Of a DNA stretch of 64,000 bases, positions 21,896 through 33,935 are shown one piece after another. How positions within the stretch are numbered: position 1 is the first letter of the stretch; each line of letters opens with the position of its first letter. Source of the stretch: Diabrotica undecimpunctata. Its lineage: Eukaryota > Arthropoda > Insecta > Coleoptera > Chrysomelidae. The DNA is taken from positions 16,098,136 to 16,162,135 of the forward strand of contig NC_092813.1 in the NCBI RefSeq assembly GCF_040954645.1, written 5' to 3'. The notes beneath the pieces were generated by a model. That model had not been told where the DNA came from. It saw only the letters and a list, made by a program, of their open reading frames with translations, and ran no database searches. The position numbers were made by a program, and so were the translations under genes.

Positions 21896-22050
21896 CTAAG
21901 GAAGGAGGAGTTACGTCCCTGTATAATTCAACATGTGACGACATATAGACAGACTATATATACCAGTGTTTAATTAGATTAAGAGCTTTTAGTTTCGTAG
22001 TTGTTACCATACCTGTACGTTCTCAATAAATTTTGTTACGAAAATAAAAA
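21896..22050 (+). other. Polypurine tract and 3' LTR-like end of the errantivirus remnant
   Basis: AAGGAAGGAGGAG (21898-21910) is a polypurine tract directly before AGTTACGTCCC-type sequence, matching the LTR starts of several errantiviruses. TATATATACC and an AATAAA (22025) suggest a promoter/polyadenylation region. Boundaries are approximate; the right end coincides with the start of repeat C. Confidence 0.45.
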
Positions 22051-22458
22051 CCCGACTTGGTCACAAGTGTTTGAATTGTTTTATGTTGGCAGTTTTTCAA
22101 AGCCTACTCAACGATTTCGTCGTGGGTAGCAACAATCAGTACAGTGATATCAAATATTAACTTAACGTTAAATAAAATAAGAGCTATGTAAAAGAGTGTC
22201 TTTTCTATGTAAAAAATATTTATCTTAACGCAAATAAATATTTATTCTATATACAATTAAATATAAAGTTATTAAAATCCCATATAATGCACTTCTTGTT
22301 TCATTATATTATTATATTATTATTTAATACTCTGCCCTATCGGCTACATTCCTTCCCCACTGTTGGATGTTCCTGGCTTCATATCCATATTTTACAGCTT
22401 CTTCCTTTTGTTTTTTTTTTCTTAAGACTTTTATCTTTTAACTATTGCAGCTCGATTG

Positions 22459-24632
22459 AGGCAGTCACAAGCAGATTATGTAAAATAAGAATAAGAGGAA
22501 AATATAGAAAAGTAACCCTTATAAATGTGCATGCACCAACAGAAAATACAGATGAAGACGTTAAAGATAGTTTTTATGAACAATTAGAACATATGTTTTA
22601 CAAAATACCATCATATGACATAAAAATAATTGTAGGAGATTTGAATGCCAAGATTGGCAGGGAGGATGTATACAAACAAATAACAGGGGGAAAAATTAAT
22701 CATAGAGACAGTAATCTGAATGGAAAAAGAGTAATAGAATTTGCTTTCGAACATAATATGCGAATTATGAGCACTTATTTTGATAACAAAGAAATTCATA
22801 AAGGTACCTGGGTATCACCAGATGGACAAACAGTAAACCAAATAGATTATTTACTAATAGAAGCCAAACATATGAGAGCCATAAAAGATAGCCGAAGTTA
22901 CAGAAGTGCTGATGCAAATTTGGACCACTTTTTGGTCAAAGTTAAAATGGAGCAAATATAACCAACAATTAGTAACACTAGTTGTAAAAAAATAAAAAGA
23001 TACAACGGTGCACTACTTCAGGAGGGAGAAGTTAAGAAAAAATTCAGGCAGCAAATTGAAGAGAAACTGAAAAGCCAGACAACAGTAAATGATATAGAAA
23101 GCAGATGGGTACAACTAGAAGAAAAAATTCAAGAAGCAGCCGACTCAGTATTATCAGGAAACAGACAATGTAAACAAACGGATTGGTATGATGAGGATTA
23201 TAAGAAAGCCATTAATGACCGAAATAAAGCTATAATAAATAGCATAATAAGAAATAATGAAGAGAGTAAAAAAGCTTATGCCGCAAAAAGACGGGAAGCA
23301 AAGAAGATTTGTAGAAGGAAGAAGCGGTCAAGTTTAGAGCAGAAACTAGTTCGTATTGAAGAAGATTTTTTACATCAACAAGTCAGGAATTTCTACCAAG
23401 AAATAAAACAAGACCGAACCCAATACAAAACCACATCAAGATATTATAAAGATGAAGAGGGGAATCTGTTAAGTGGAACAGATGAAAAATTAAGAAGGTG
23501 GGCCAATTATTTCGAGAACATATTATGTACGGACGACCAAGATGAAAGAGAACAAACGCAACTACAACATGAAGAAGTAAGAGATCCAGATGTAAATGAA
23601 GAAGTACCTACCAAGGAAGAAATTATAGAGATCATAAAAAACTTAAAAGACAACAAAGCACCTGGTGAAAATGGTATCATTGCTGAGTTTTTAAAAGAAG
23701 GTGGCGAAATGGTGCAAGAAGAAATTGCTGAGTTAATATGCGAAGTGTGGATCAAAGAAAAAATACCCAGTCAGTGGAAAGAAGCAATCTTATGTCCAGT
23801 GCATAAAAAAGGAGACGTTACAGAATGTAAAAATTACAGGGGAATAGCTCTACAAGATACAGTGTATAAGATTCTGGCCATATCAATTAGAAATAAAATT
23901 AAAACAAAAGTTGAAAATTGTCTAGGTGAATATCAAGCAGGTTTCAGAGCAAACAGATCGGTAATAGACCAAATTTTTACAATGAAACAAATTTTAGCTA
24001 GCTCATATGAATTCAACCTAACATTACACATGCTGTTTATTGATTTTAGACAGGCATATGATACTATAAAAAGAAATAAAGTATATGAAGCACTAGAATA
24101 TTTTAAATTTCCACCAAAAATAGTAAGACTGACTAAATGCATACTCAATGATACTAAAAGTAAAGTCATGTTAAAAGGACGGGTTTCGGATAGCTTTATC
24201 ACAAATAGAGGTCTGCGACAAGGTGACCCGTTATCAACAGATTTGATCTTAGAGAAGATTTTACGAGAATGTAATGTAATGTTGCTAGAAGGATATATGG
24301 AGGTGTAAAAGAGGGGAACATCTGGCGAAGAAGAACGAATGAAGAAATAATGCAAATATATGGGCAACCAAAAATAACAAGACTTGCTAAAATTCAAAGA
24401 TTAAGATGGCTCGGACATATAGCAAGAATGAAGGAAGGAAGAGTTCCCAATGAATTAATAAACACGGAGGCTGGTACAAAAAGAAAAAGAGGCCGCCGCG
24501 AAGAAAATGGCTGGAGTCGGCAAAAGAAGATCTAAAGTCGGTGCGGGTACAAGATTGGAAAAACTTAGCACAAGATAGAAAGAAACGGAAGAATACCGTT
24601 GAAGCCTTGGGCCTTTAAGGCCTGTTGAGCTG

Positions 24633-24702
<70 letters not shown>
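22459..24702 (+). mobile_element. RTE-clade retrotransposon, 5'-truncated, with (TA)n tail and 15-bp TSD
   Basis: Coding begins inside the endonuclease: VTLINVHAPTEN, KIIVGDLNAKIG, GTWVSPDGQTVNQIDYLLI. A stop at about 22960 precedes a linker, then RT: NLKDNKAPGENGIIAEFLKE, NYRGIALQDTVYKILA, MLFIDFRQAYDTI (motif A) and LRQGDPLSTDLI. A deletion at about 24255 removes the YADD region and jumps to the C-terminus (IQRLRWLGHIARMKEGRVP, near 24390). The element ends in a (TA)n tract (24635-24704). It is flanked by ATTGCAGCTCGATTG at 22444-22458 and 24703-24717, an exact TSD. Dead because YADD is deleted. Confidence 0.9.
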
Positions 24703-24706
<4 letters not shown>

Positions 24707-24884
24707 CAGCTCGATTGTTCGGCACTTTTTATAAATGACCAAGCTAGTTTATTCTTTGCTGCATGACTCAATTTTTTTTATTCCTTTTGTATTCACGTAT
24801 CCCGCTTTCTGCAACAATCTCTTTAGCTCGTGATTTAATTTACTTCGCGACCTACCATTGCATCAGTACAACGAGTTGGTTTAA

Positions 24885-26883
24885 AACCCTTTAATTGATA
24901 ATGTATCTTTAAAGATACATATCAAGGAAAAATTTGTATCAACGTATTTTCTTCAAAATTATGCCAGTCTTTGGTAATACATCTTTAAATACACCCTTTC
25001 TTTTATAACTAGTTGCGAGTCGCCATCTATAGGATTTATTATAAACATTCTACAGGTGAAGTAAATACTAACTGATCACATGTAAACAGTGTTTATTGAG
25101 AAGTTTTTAGAGATTTTATGCTGATAACTGTATAAATTGGTAAAGATAAGTCTACTGAGATATATACATGGTTAGGCGAATGAAACCATAGGTTTCGCAA
25201 GCACACACACATACAGACCGAGATATAATATTAAGTTGTTTGTTCCATATTACTCTATAATTTTTGTATGAAGTCTCATTTAAATCTATGTATCTTTAAA
25301 GAAACATTGCTGGGTTCTCAGTTATAACCAACGGATTTTAGTGGCATCTTAAAAGATACATTGCCTAACAAAGTGGTATGAATAATTAGATAAATTAACT
25401 TTTTATTTTTTGTTTTCAGAAGGCAAGTCGCGATTTTGGAGTTTATTCCAAACCGACAATGAATATAATGCAATGTTACCACCAATAAACTCTGACGATT
25501 CCGTTGTTTCAGATACAGAGGATGTATTGGAAACAAATGATGACCAAAATAATATGGGCATTGAAATGGTATTTGATGATAATACAAAGAAAATACAAAT
25601 CTGTATTCAACCCAGAAGACAGGTAAATCCGTAGCCATTGATATTAAGGAAATAAAATCTTTCGTTGGCATTGAGCTGTTCATGGGTATAGTCAGCATGC
25701 CTTCCTATTGCGATTTTTGGTCTCAATTATTCCGTTATGATCAAGTAGCTGACGTGATGCCTCTAAAACATTATTAGAGTCTCAGAAGAAACATTCATTT
25801 CGCAAACAATGAACATGATAATGGCACCGACAGGTACTTTAAAGTCTGTCCATTGTTGAAAGATGGACGCCAAAACTGCTTGGCGATTCCAGAAGAACAG
25901 CGTTTTTCGATATATGAAATGATGGTCCCATATAAGGGAACACGAGCAGAAAGTTGACGACAATATATAAAAAACAAGCCGAAAAAATGGGGGTTTAAAT
26001 TATTTGTTAGATGTGGAGTGAGCTGTATCGTATATGATTTTTTCCTTATGCTGATGAAAATACCTTTTTGAATCACATTTTTACAAATTACGAGGACAAA
26101 TACTTTGGAATACCGCAGAAAGTGGTAGTAGCCTTATGTAGAAGTATTCATGAGAAACCATGTAAAATTGTATATTTTGATAATTGGTTTACTTCACTTG
26201 AATTAGTTACATATCTAAGAAGTGAGTTAGGCATATTTAGCGTAGGGACAGTTCAAAAAATAAAATGAGAAGTTGTACTATGGTTTCTGACAAGGTGTTA
26301 CTTAAAAGAGAACGAGGTAGCTTCGAAAGTGTTAGCGACAACGAAATGAAAATTAGTGTTACCAAATGGGCAGATAATAGATGTGTCAATTTAGTTTCAT
26401 CATTTTCTGATACTACAGCAACATCTCATGTTCAAAGTTACTGTAAGGAACAAAAGAAAAAAATTAACGTATTATGTCCCTAGGTAGTTTTAGAATATAA
26501 TAAGCACATGAGAGGCGTAGACCTTGCTGACATGCCTCTGTCTTTATATCGAACTGGCCTAAAGTCACATCGATGGTACCTGAAGTTGCTAGCCTAAATG
26601 CTAGATTTAAGTATAAATACTGGATGGCTGCTTTATATAAGACACTGCAATGCACTAAACAATAAAAAAATCATTCCATTGAAAACGTTCCGGAACGACA
26701 TTATTCAAAGTCTACTAAAATCAAATAAATGTATCCTATAGGACACAGTCTGTAATAAAAAACGTATGAAATGGAAAACAAAAAAAAAACTAAAAACTAG
26801 ATAGAAGATGATTGTTTTATGCTATATATTTAAACAAATTTTAATTTTTCAGTAAGTATTTATACCCTTGCCAATTAAAGGAT
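24885..26883 (+). mobile_element. piggyBac-type DNA transposon, about 2.0 kb, decayed
   Basis: Flanked by TTAA at 24881-24884 and 26884-26887. Ends are similar inverted sequences: AACCCTTTAATTG on the left, and ATCCTTTAATTGG on the right read inward. Copy D has the uninterrupted site (GGTTTAAATAC near 61230). Inside is a broken piggyBac transposase (25410-26780). A 20-bp perfect palindrome at 24901-24920 (ATGTATCT with its inverse) recurs in part near 25287-25300 and 25352-25362, so it could be a subterminal binding motif. Confidence 0.8.
25410..26780 (+). pseudogene. piggyBac transposase, broken
   Basis: The first frame (25410-25634) is an acidic N-terminus. It shifts to a frame reading IKSFVGIELFMGIVSMPSYC, RNIHFANNE, YFKVCPLLKDG and MVPYKGTRAES, then KPKKWGFKLFVRCG. 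The next frame has KIVYFDNWFTSLELV (about 26165-26210, the second catalytic Asp region), and later MRGVDLADMPLSLYRTG and SHRWYLKLLA. This is the domain order of the piggyBac DDE-type catalytic core. Where the first catalytic Asp is expected (before EMMVPYKG), the codon at 25913-25915 is TAT (Tyr). At least four stops or frameshifts. The C-terminal cysteine-rich domain is not recognisable. Confidence 0.8.
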
Positions 26884-28373
26884 TTAAATATCTTTCTTAG
26901 TATATTGCGTTCACATTATTTTTAATTGATTTTCATGAGTGCTTGAAAGAGTCCATATCGAGATTTAGTAATATGCCTTTCAATAAATATTTGTATATAT
27001 AAAATCACCTTTTTCCTCTAAGAATTCCTGCGTTTGTTTCTTGACTAAAGTTGTTCCTCTCATTTATTATTAAGGACAGGTAGGAAAACCTATAGGCATA
27101 TTTGTAGGTATAATTATCTACGTTTAGGTTCTCACGTTAATAAAATTGTATGCACTTCATATAGTTTGTTTTCCGTTCGTTTCGTCTCGTTTCAGGTCCA
27201 CAGTTTTTTACTCCCCATTTTTTAATGGGGTTTATTATAAAATATCATTAGCAAATGCGCATATTTAAGAATATATTATCCTTACACAGCCGGTGATACC
27301 TAATTTTCAGTTTGGCTTTATAAAAGCCAATCCAACGAAACCAAGAGAGATATAAAAGATGATGAGATGACGTTGAAATCAATATAAATATATTAATAAA
27401 ACAGTAAAAAGATAAATACAAAGGTAGAAAGGAATGAAGATAGATACCGAAATAATACCGGACACAAATAAACCATAACCAAAACAGAGAGAAAAAGCAT
27501 CAATCCACTTCAGAATATGGTACTACTTAAAAGTGTAAGCTATATACGGGATTAAATGGTAACAGCTATGATGAGGTACCCAAGTTAATATTATACCAGT
27601 GTACAAAAAAACCAGGCTGAAAAAGAGGAAGAGACTAAATGACTATTGACATATAAAGAAAAATAAAATGTCAATTACTTCTAAAAATTTTGTTTTTCTA
27701 CAAAAATTAATCAGGAATAAATCTATTACCTATAATAAACCTAATACTAGTTACTATTTAAAATATGCTTAACAAATCCACTCTAGAGTTTTATAAATGC
27801 CATTCTTAAAAAAAGTAATTATCTTTCTCCTAGCTTCTCCTTCTTGTTTTATTTTCAGTACAAATTTATCATTTCTAGCCGTGGCATCAATGGCATTTGT
27901 AGCCAAGTCGAATCGATCTGTAAAAAAAATTTAATTGTTGATCTAGCTTTTAACAGAAAATTTTGAATAGTATTTACATTCCTTTTCTTGGAATTCCCGT
28001 TTCCGCTCAACAAAAAATTAATTCTTAATTTAAATTAAAGAATTCATTCTAACAGAATTAATTCTTCTTTTCCTTCTAATGGTAAACACAATGCCTGAAG
28101 AAAAGAAGAGACTAAATGTCCATTGATATATAAACTAAAATTACAAGTCTTCTAAAAATTGTGTTTTTGTACAAAAATTAATCAGAAAAATCCTAGAACT
28201 ATTTACGTTCAAAATATGCTTAACAAATCCACTAACCTTAGTTTTTTGTTTTGACAAGTAGCGTCTGTCTCCGTTAATATGTCAAAGAAGCCATTGTATA
28301 ATCATTTCGACAATCTTTCTAGAGTTGTAGAAATTATATTATTGTACGCTCTTTTTAAATAAAAATAATTAGG

Positions 28374-28409
28374 CTTTTAGCATAATAAACAGATTTATTA
28401 TGCTAAAAG
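28374..28409. repeat. Perfect 16-bp hairpin at the repeat C / Jockey gag junction
   Basis: CTTTTAGCATAATAAA (28374-28389) is exactly inverted at 28394-28409 around CAGA. The right arm forms part of the gag zinc-knuckle reading (TGC TAA AAG TGC); the left arm is an inverted copy of it at the boundary with repeat C. Confidence 0.85.
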
Positions 28410-28763
28410 TGCAAGCAACCAGGTCATTTTGCATCTCAATGTGCCGGCCTCCAACTCCAAACTGCAACTTCTTCATATACTACATCACAACAACAAAGTT
28501 CCTCTCTAAACCATTCCTTAGACAGCAATAATATAAGTGAGTCTATATCAACTACTACTAACCCTGAAATGATATGTGAACAAACACCAATTACTCCTAC
28601 ATTTAATGAGCCCAATCCCGACATACCCGCTTCTTTTGAGGTTCAAACAACTCCGATAACTAAACCGATGACCTCCAAACGAAATGTATCTGAAATTACA
28701 ACAGCTAGCCCAGAACATACACCAGATATTACTAATTCGTCAGAAGGCCGATATAGGCCGATA
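28394..28763 (+). pseudogene. Jockey ORF1 fragment (zinc knuckle to proline-rich C-terminal region)
   Basis: The plus strand reads C(stop)KCKQPGHFASQC, a CX2CX4HX4C knuckle with a stop in its second position. A Ser/Thr/Pro-rich tail follows (ITPTFNEPNPDIPASFE, SKRNVSEITTASPEHTPDIT) to about 28750, resembling the ORF1 tails of the minus-strand Jockey copies (TPKRNASDITNSPEPEGG). Directly after NSSEG comes RYRPISLTC, an RT motif, so several kb of gag-pol are deleted here. The RT reading is interrupted by the minus-strand Jockey insertion and resumes at 34189. Confidence 0.75.
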
Positions 28764-28860
28764 TCACTTACATGTTTTTTTTTTTATTTACAAAATTGCT
28801 TCAACCACTAGGGGTTATTAGCATGGTACAATAAATTACATAAATGTTAATAATGTTACA

Positions 28861-31800
28861 CTATATTTTGTGAACTAGTCTTGCATTTTGTAAAAAGTTT
28901 AGAGTTTTGTCATTATTGAAGCCGTTTAAGCACTTTTTGGATGAAGTGGGTAATCCAGCTTGAAGTCGTTCTAGGGTGTACAAAGGGCAGTCCACTAGCA
29001 CATGGTCCACTGTAGTTACACAATCACACATGTAGCACATGGGAATTTGTTCTTTACTTAGAAAATAATCGTGTGTTAACTTCGTATGGCCTATACGTAA
29101 TCTAGAGATACATACTTGGTCTCGTCGCTTGAATGGGAGTTTGTATACAGCTACCTCTTGCTTAATGTTTTTCATGGATGTCTCAGAATTGTTCCAGTGT
29201 AGTTGCCATTCCTCGCTTATTTTGTTTCTAAAATATTACTTCAGATCGCTATAAACGCATTTAGTGAATAATGTTGATTGTGGATTTTCTGCTGCTTCCC
29301 TGGCCAACTGATCAGCTTTTTCGTTTCCAGTTACACCACAGTGTGACGGAACCCAAAGGAATTTAACAAATCGGTCATTTTCTTGACATCTCATTAGTTC
29401 TGACTTTATAAGCAATAGAATGGGATGGTTTGTGTATAACTGTTTCATAGAGCTGAGAGCACTTAAAGAGTCAGTTATTATCAAAGAGTTTTGTATGTTT
29501 TTATTATTTACAAATGTTATTGCTTGCAAAAGTGAGAAGGAGTAGTCTTGGTGTAAAGTTGTAAAAGAAGCCCCTACCCCATTGTCGGATTTAGACGCGT
29601 CTGTAAAAATAAGGGAGTTATGAGAGCAGTTTAATTTCTCTGCTGCTTTCTTTTTAAATATACTACGTGGTGTGTCATATTTGTTATTGATAGTAAGACT
29701 TGTATCACAAATAGGCAGCTGTATTCTCCAAGGAGGTTGATGATTAAGGTTAGTTACATTGTATGTCTCAGGAAAATGTATGTTTAAACTATTTTGTAAT
29801 TTTTGGATCCGAATATAAAACGAGGGACTTAATCTTTGTAAGGTGTTAAATGTCGATGTGAATCTGTCAGCAAACGTGTTTTTAAATGTCGGTATATGTG
29901 GATTGGCTGACAATTTAGCAGCATACACAAGGCTGAGGTAGTTTCTTCTTAGTTGAAGGGAAGGTTCACCTGATTCACAATATAAACTTTCAATTGGGCT
30001 AGTATGATGAGCTCCCAGTGCTATTCTTATTCCTGTGTTGTGTATTGGGTCTAGTAATTTAAGTATTGATGCTTTGGCTGAATTATAAGCAACTGCGCCA
30101 TAATCTAGTTTAGAACGAATTAGAGTTCTGTAGACAGTTATGAGTGTTTGGAAATCAGCTCCCCATTGCTTGTGAGATATGCTTTTCAATAAATTTAGAC
30201 CATTTTGAGTTGTTTGTCGAAGATAAAAAATATGATCTTTCCAGATTAACCTCTGATCTAGTTTCATTCCTAGGAAGGTAGTTGATTCAACATAAGTAAT
30301 AGGTAACGAGTATAAGGTGAGATTAGGTGGTAGTATAATGTTTTTTGGGCTCTTGCTAAAGAAAATTGCTTTTGTTTTGTTTGGAGATATCTGTAGACCA
30401 CATCTCTCTGACCAATTTTCTAGTTGATTGATAGCGGCTTGTATATATCTGGTAAGTGTTAGAACATTTTTCCCTCGAGAAAATATGACGAGATCATCAG
30501 CATATAAGCGTGCTTTTACTAATGAACTAAAGGATTTAGAGATATCATTAATCGCAATAAGGAACAATACTACGCTTAGTGTAGATTCTTGTGGGATACC
30601 ATTAATTTGTGTTGTTGGCTCTGAACAAACATTATCTACACGAACTTTAAACTCACGAAATATTAGAAAATTTTTTATAAACTTAAGGATGTTACCTTTG
30701 ATTGGCCATCTGGATAAGTTTTGTACTATGTCGGCTCTCCAAATTGTATCATACGCATGGGTTATGTCAAAGAAAACTGCTAAACACTCTTGATTGCATC
30801 CAAATGCTTCGTGAATTTCGGATTCTATACCAACTAGATTATCTAAAGTAGACCTTGATTTCCTGAAACCACTTTGAATAGGGGTAAGAAGTTGTTTGTC
30901 TTCTAGATACCACAGTAGTCTATTTCTTACTATTTTTTCCAGAATTTTACATATCGAACATGTTAGCGAGATCGGTCTATAAGACTCCGGGTCTGATTTT
31001 CTTCTTCCCTGCTTAAGGACTGGAATAATAATTGACTGGTGCCAACTATCAGGAAACACATTTTTTGTCCAGATAAAATTGTAAATTTTTAGAAGGTATT
31101 GTTTACCTTCTTCGGGTAATGATTTTAAAAAGGCAACTGAAATATTATCAGGTCCAGGACTGGTATCTTTTGTACAGTTTAATGAATATAGTAACTCGTC
31201 CATTGAGAGTTTGTCGTTAAGAGGAGAATTAGTATGATCTTCTAAATCTATATAAGTGTTCTCTAGATTTTGTTTGTGTATTATGGAATTTGTAGAGATA
31301 ATGTCATTGCTGGAGTGTCTTTGATACGTATCAGCAAGTATAGCAGTTATTTGTTCTTTCGTCGAGCAAGTAAGATCGTTATGTTCTAGATAATGGATTG
31401 TATTGAAGGATTTTTTTCCATTCATTTTATTAATCATTTGCCAAACTTCGGAAATAGGAGTAGATGAATTTAAGGATGAGACATACGCTTTCCATGCTTC
31501 TTTTCTACTTTTCTTTAATATATATCTACAGTAGGCTCGCTTTTGCTTAAATTCGAGTTGGTTTTGGAGTGTGGGGAATTTTTTAAATTTGTAAAAAGTT
31601 CTTTTTGACTCTCTGATTGTCATCTTACATTCCTGGTTCCACCAAGGGACTGGAGGATGTTTTTTTGGAAAATTTATAAAACCTACGGACAATTCTGCAG
31701 CTGTTGTTATAAGCTGAATAAAATTGGAAACTATAGAATTAATATTTGCTTGGTCATCACTAGGAGGACTTAGCTCTGATATGGATCGAGATATTAAAGA

Positions 31801-32520
31801 AGAATATAAAGACCAGTCGGCATTCTTTAGATGCCATTTATTAGACGGAGCAGAAGAGGGAGCTGTATTGTTATTCGTTATTAATATTGGGAAGTGGTCA
31901 CTTCCATGTAGATGAGATGTGACTTGCCAAGACAGTCCAGGTTGTAAAGCTGGGTCACATAAAGTTAAATCAATTGCTGAACCACTACCTGTAGAGACAT
32001 TAAATCTTGTAAAACTACCATCATTAAGTAAGTTGAGATTAAGTTTAGTTATAATTTGTTCGATTTTACGCCCTAAACTATCGGATTTATTTGATCCCCA
32101 TAGAACATGATGTGAATTGAAGTCACCTAGAATAATTCGTGGTTGAGGAATTTGATTAAAAAGGTCTAATAGTTCGCGAGCTGAAGGATCAGTACCAGGA
32201 GGAATGTATATATTGCAGATGTTTATTTTTTGAGGTCCTTTCAAAGTTATTGCTGTAGCCTCTAATTGTGTATTTAAATCAATTATTTCTGAATCATATT
32301 GGTTATGTACATTAATAGCTGTCCCTCCACTAGCCTGGTTTGCATTAAGTCTATTTTTAATATATGGTGTGTAGTTTTTTAGTTTGTAAAATTTCTGCTG
32401 TTTAAAGTGTGTCTCTTGTAGACATATTATGGACGGTATGAATTTGGACATTAGTAATTTAAATTCTTCTAAACGGGTGTGGAACCCGTTCAGATTCCAC
32501 TGAGTTATGGAGTTGAATTT
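28861..32520 (-). pseudogene. Jockey ORF2 (endonuclease-RT-RNase H), nearly intact
   Basis: The frame runs from just after the ORF1 stop to 28861, broken only by TAA at 29236-29238. The endonuclease opens with ITQWNLNGFHTR, before the first ATG (32451). It continues with CLQETH, GDFNSHHVLWG and GSDHFPI. RT: SPGPDNISVAFL, YRPISLTCSICKILEKI, QSGFRKSRSTLDNLV, FFDITHAYDTI (motif A) and LYADDLVIF (YADD). The RT motif usually PQG reads GIPQEST, a Gly to Glu change likely to impair activity. RNase H: FTDASKSDNGVG, ITDSLSAL, WVPSHCGVTGNEKAD. The tail after the stop includes CYMCDC...HVLVDCPLY. About 1,200 codons, normal for Jockey pol. Confidence 0.9.
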
Positions 32521-33935
32521 TTAATTAATAGGTGTATCACTGCATTCTGTAGAGTAATAGTCATCCTGTGATTTACAAAGTTTCATCCTTAGTCTTGTAC
32601 ATCGTGTTTTCAAGTATCTTTGCGATAGCACTGGGTGAAGTTTTTTTAGGAGATCTATTAATTCTTCGATATCTTCCGTGTATGTTTTAGCAATACTAAG
32701 CGGATCTGCAGCTCCATGGGTGTTTTCAAGTAAATCTATTATCTCTTCTTGGCTTAAACAGCTACTGTTTGACTTATTTTGGAAAAAATTAACTGTACAG
32801 TTAGTAAGATCTTAAGCTAAGTTATGGTGGGTTTGGACGTCTGTTTTTGTTCTTTTGTGTTTTTTATTGGGTTCTTTAAAAGGATTTCCACCCTCCGGTT
32901 CAGGAGAATTTGTTATATCAGAAGCATTTCTTTTAGGTGTTTGAGCTTCTGTTTGAGTTTCATTTATAGTTTTATTTATTTTACCAGGTTCAGAAGCATT
33001 ACTTTTAGGTGTTTGTACTTTTGTTTGAGTTTCTATTTTAGTTTCATTAATTTTACCTGGTACCGTTTCCATTGTTTGGGAGTTATCGAAAGAAGTAGAG
33101 TTTTTTGGTGTAGGTGAAGTGATGGTTTCAGTAGGTTGTGGATTACAGATTTGTTTGGTAAGTACGGGAGAATGTACTGTATTTTGAGCTGTATTTTGTT
33201 GTGAACTAACAGTCTGGTCACATTGTGATTGAGAAATGTGTGTTGTATTGTCATCGGTTGATTGATTATTATGATTTGGGCATCGAGGTGCTAAATGATC
33301 AGTTTGTTTACAAATAAAGCACGTTTGTTTTTCTAGTGAGAGAAATATTCGATAGTTTGATTGATCATGGTTAATTAGTATTGAATCGGGGATATTTTCA
33401 AGATTTGTAGGGGCTATATAAGTAAAACGTCGAAAACTAATGATATGTCTAAAACTAGGATTTTATGTTCCGATCCGTAAAAAATCTATTGGTGTTATTT
33501 GATAGATTCCTATCTTTTTGAGTTCATTTTCTATTACGTTATGTGGTATAGAAGGAGATACATTAGAAATAATTAGTTTTTCGTTTGGAGTAATTAGTTT
33601 TCTAGCTTGGATACGATGTTGGTTTACTATTATTATCCCATTGTCTGTTTCCAAAAATTTTTGAACAATATTTTCAGAAGTGAAGCAGATGCATATACGA
33701 TCAGTAACAATTCTGGATATTGCAAGTATATTTTTGGGGTCAACTAAATTGGCTACAGCATTCAGGTAATCCTCGATTTTTAAATTTGGAACTGTATTTA
33801 CTACAATTGCTTGTTTTTTGGAAGGAAATATGTTGGTAGTTCATTTAAAACTGTTGAATATAACTTTTGTGTAGTAGTATCATTTTTGGGGATTTCTTGT
33901 TGTGAAAAAACATTTGATGATGAAGCTTGGTTCAC
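32521..33935 (-). pseudogene. Jockey ORF1 (gag-like, single CCHC knuckle), lightly damaged
   Basis: The reading begins near 33935 (NQASSSNVFSQQE; the apparent start codon is GTG), shifts frame near 33830, then continues through NTVPNLKIEDYLNAV, RIVTDRICICF and LITPNEKLIISNVSP. A stop at 33463-33465 is followed in frame by FRHIISFRRFTY and the knuckle CFICKQTDHLAPRC (CX2CX4HX4C). A Thr/Gln-rich tail with a short repeat (KINETKIETQTKVQTP / KINKTINETQTEAQTP) leads to a stop at 32812-32814 and the C-terminal helix (IIDLLENTHGAADPLSIAKT). It ends at TAA 32521-32523. ORF2 is in the same frame directly downstream. Confidence 0.8.

Larger units (their letters stand above)
22051..28373. repeat. Large dispersed repeat, copy C (split by RTE and piggyBac)
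   Basis: Copy C starts CGACTTGGTCACAAGTGTTTG and is collinear with copy D (60752-63010). Landmarks are a CCTATCGGCTACATTCCTTC block, TTTACTTCGCGACCTACCAT, and a TTTCCGTTCGTTTCGTCTCG block. In C it is interrupted by an RTE element (22459-24702) and a piggyBac (24885-26883). The part from 26884 to 28373 contains an internal tandem duplication (AAAATATGCTTAACAAATCCACT near 27760 and 28210). No coding capacity of its own. The class is unknown; it could be a long LTR or satellite-like unit. Confidence 0.72.

Noticed and set aside
24565..24771. Minus-strand frame with YIYIYI repeats
   Set aside because: Translation of the (TA)n tail of the RTE element; not a gene.
26040..26060. CTGATGA in the piggyBac and CTGATGA at several RT sites as further hammerhead cores
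   Set aside because: These are YADD or ADE codons in coding DNA; no helix II or GAAA partner follows at the right distance.
30428..32110. Several plus-strand frames of 60-120 codons
   Set aside because: Antisense to the well-supported Jockey ORF2.
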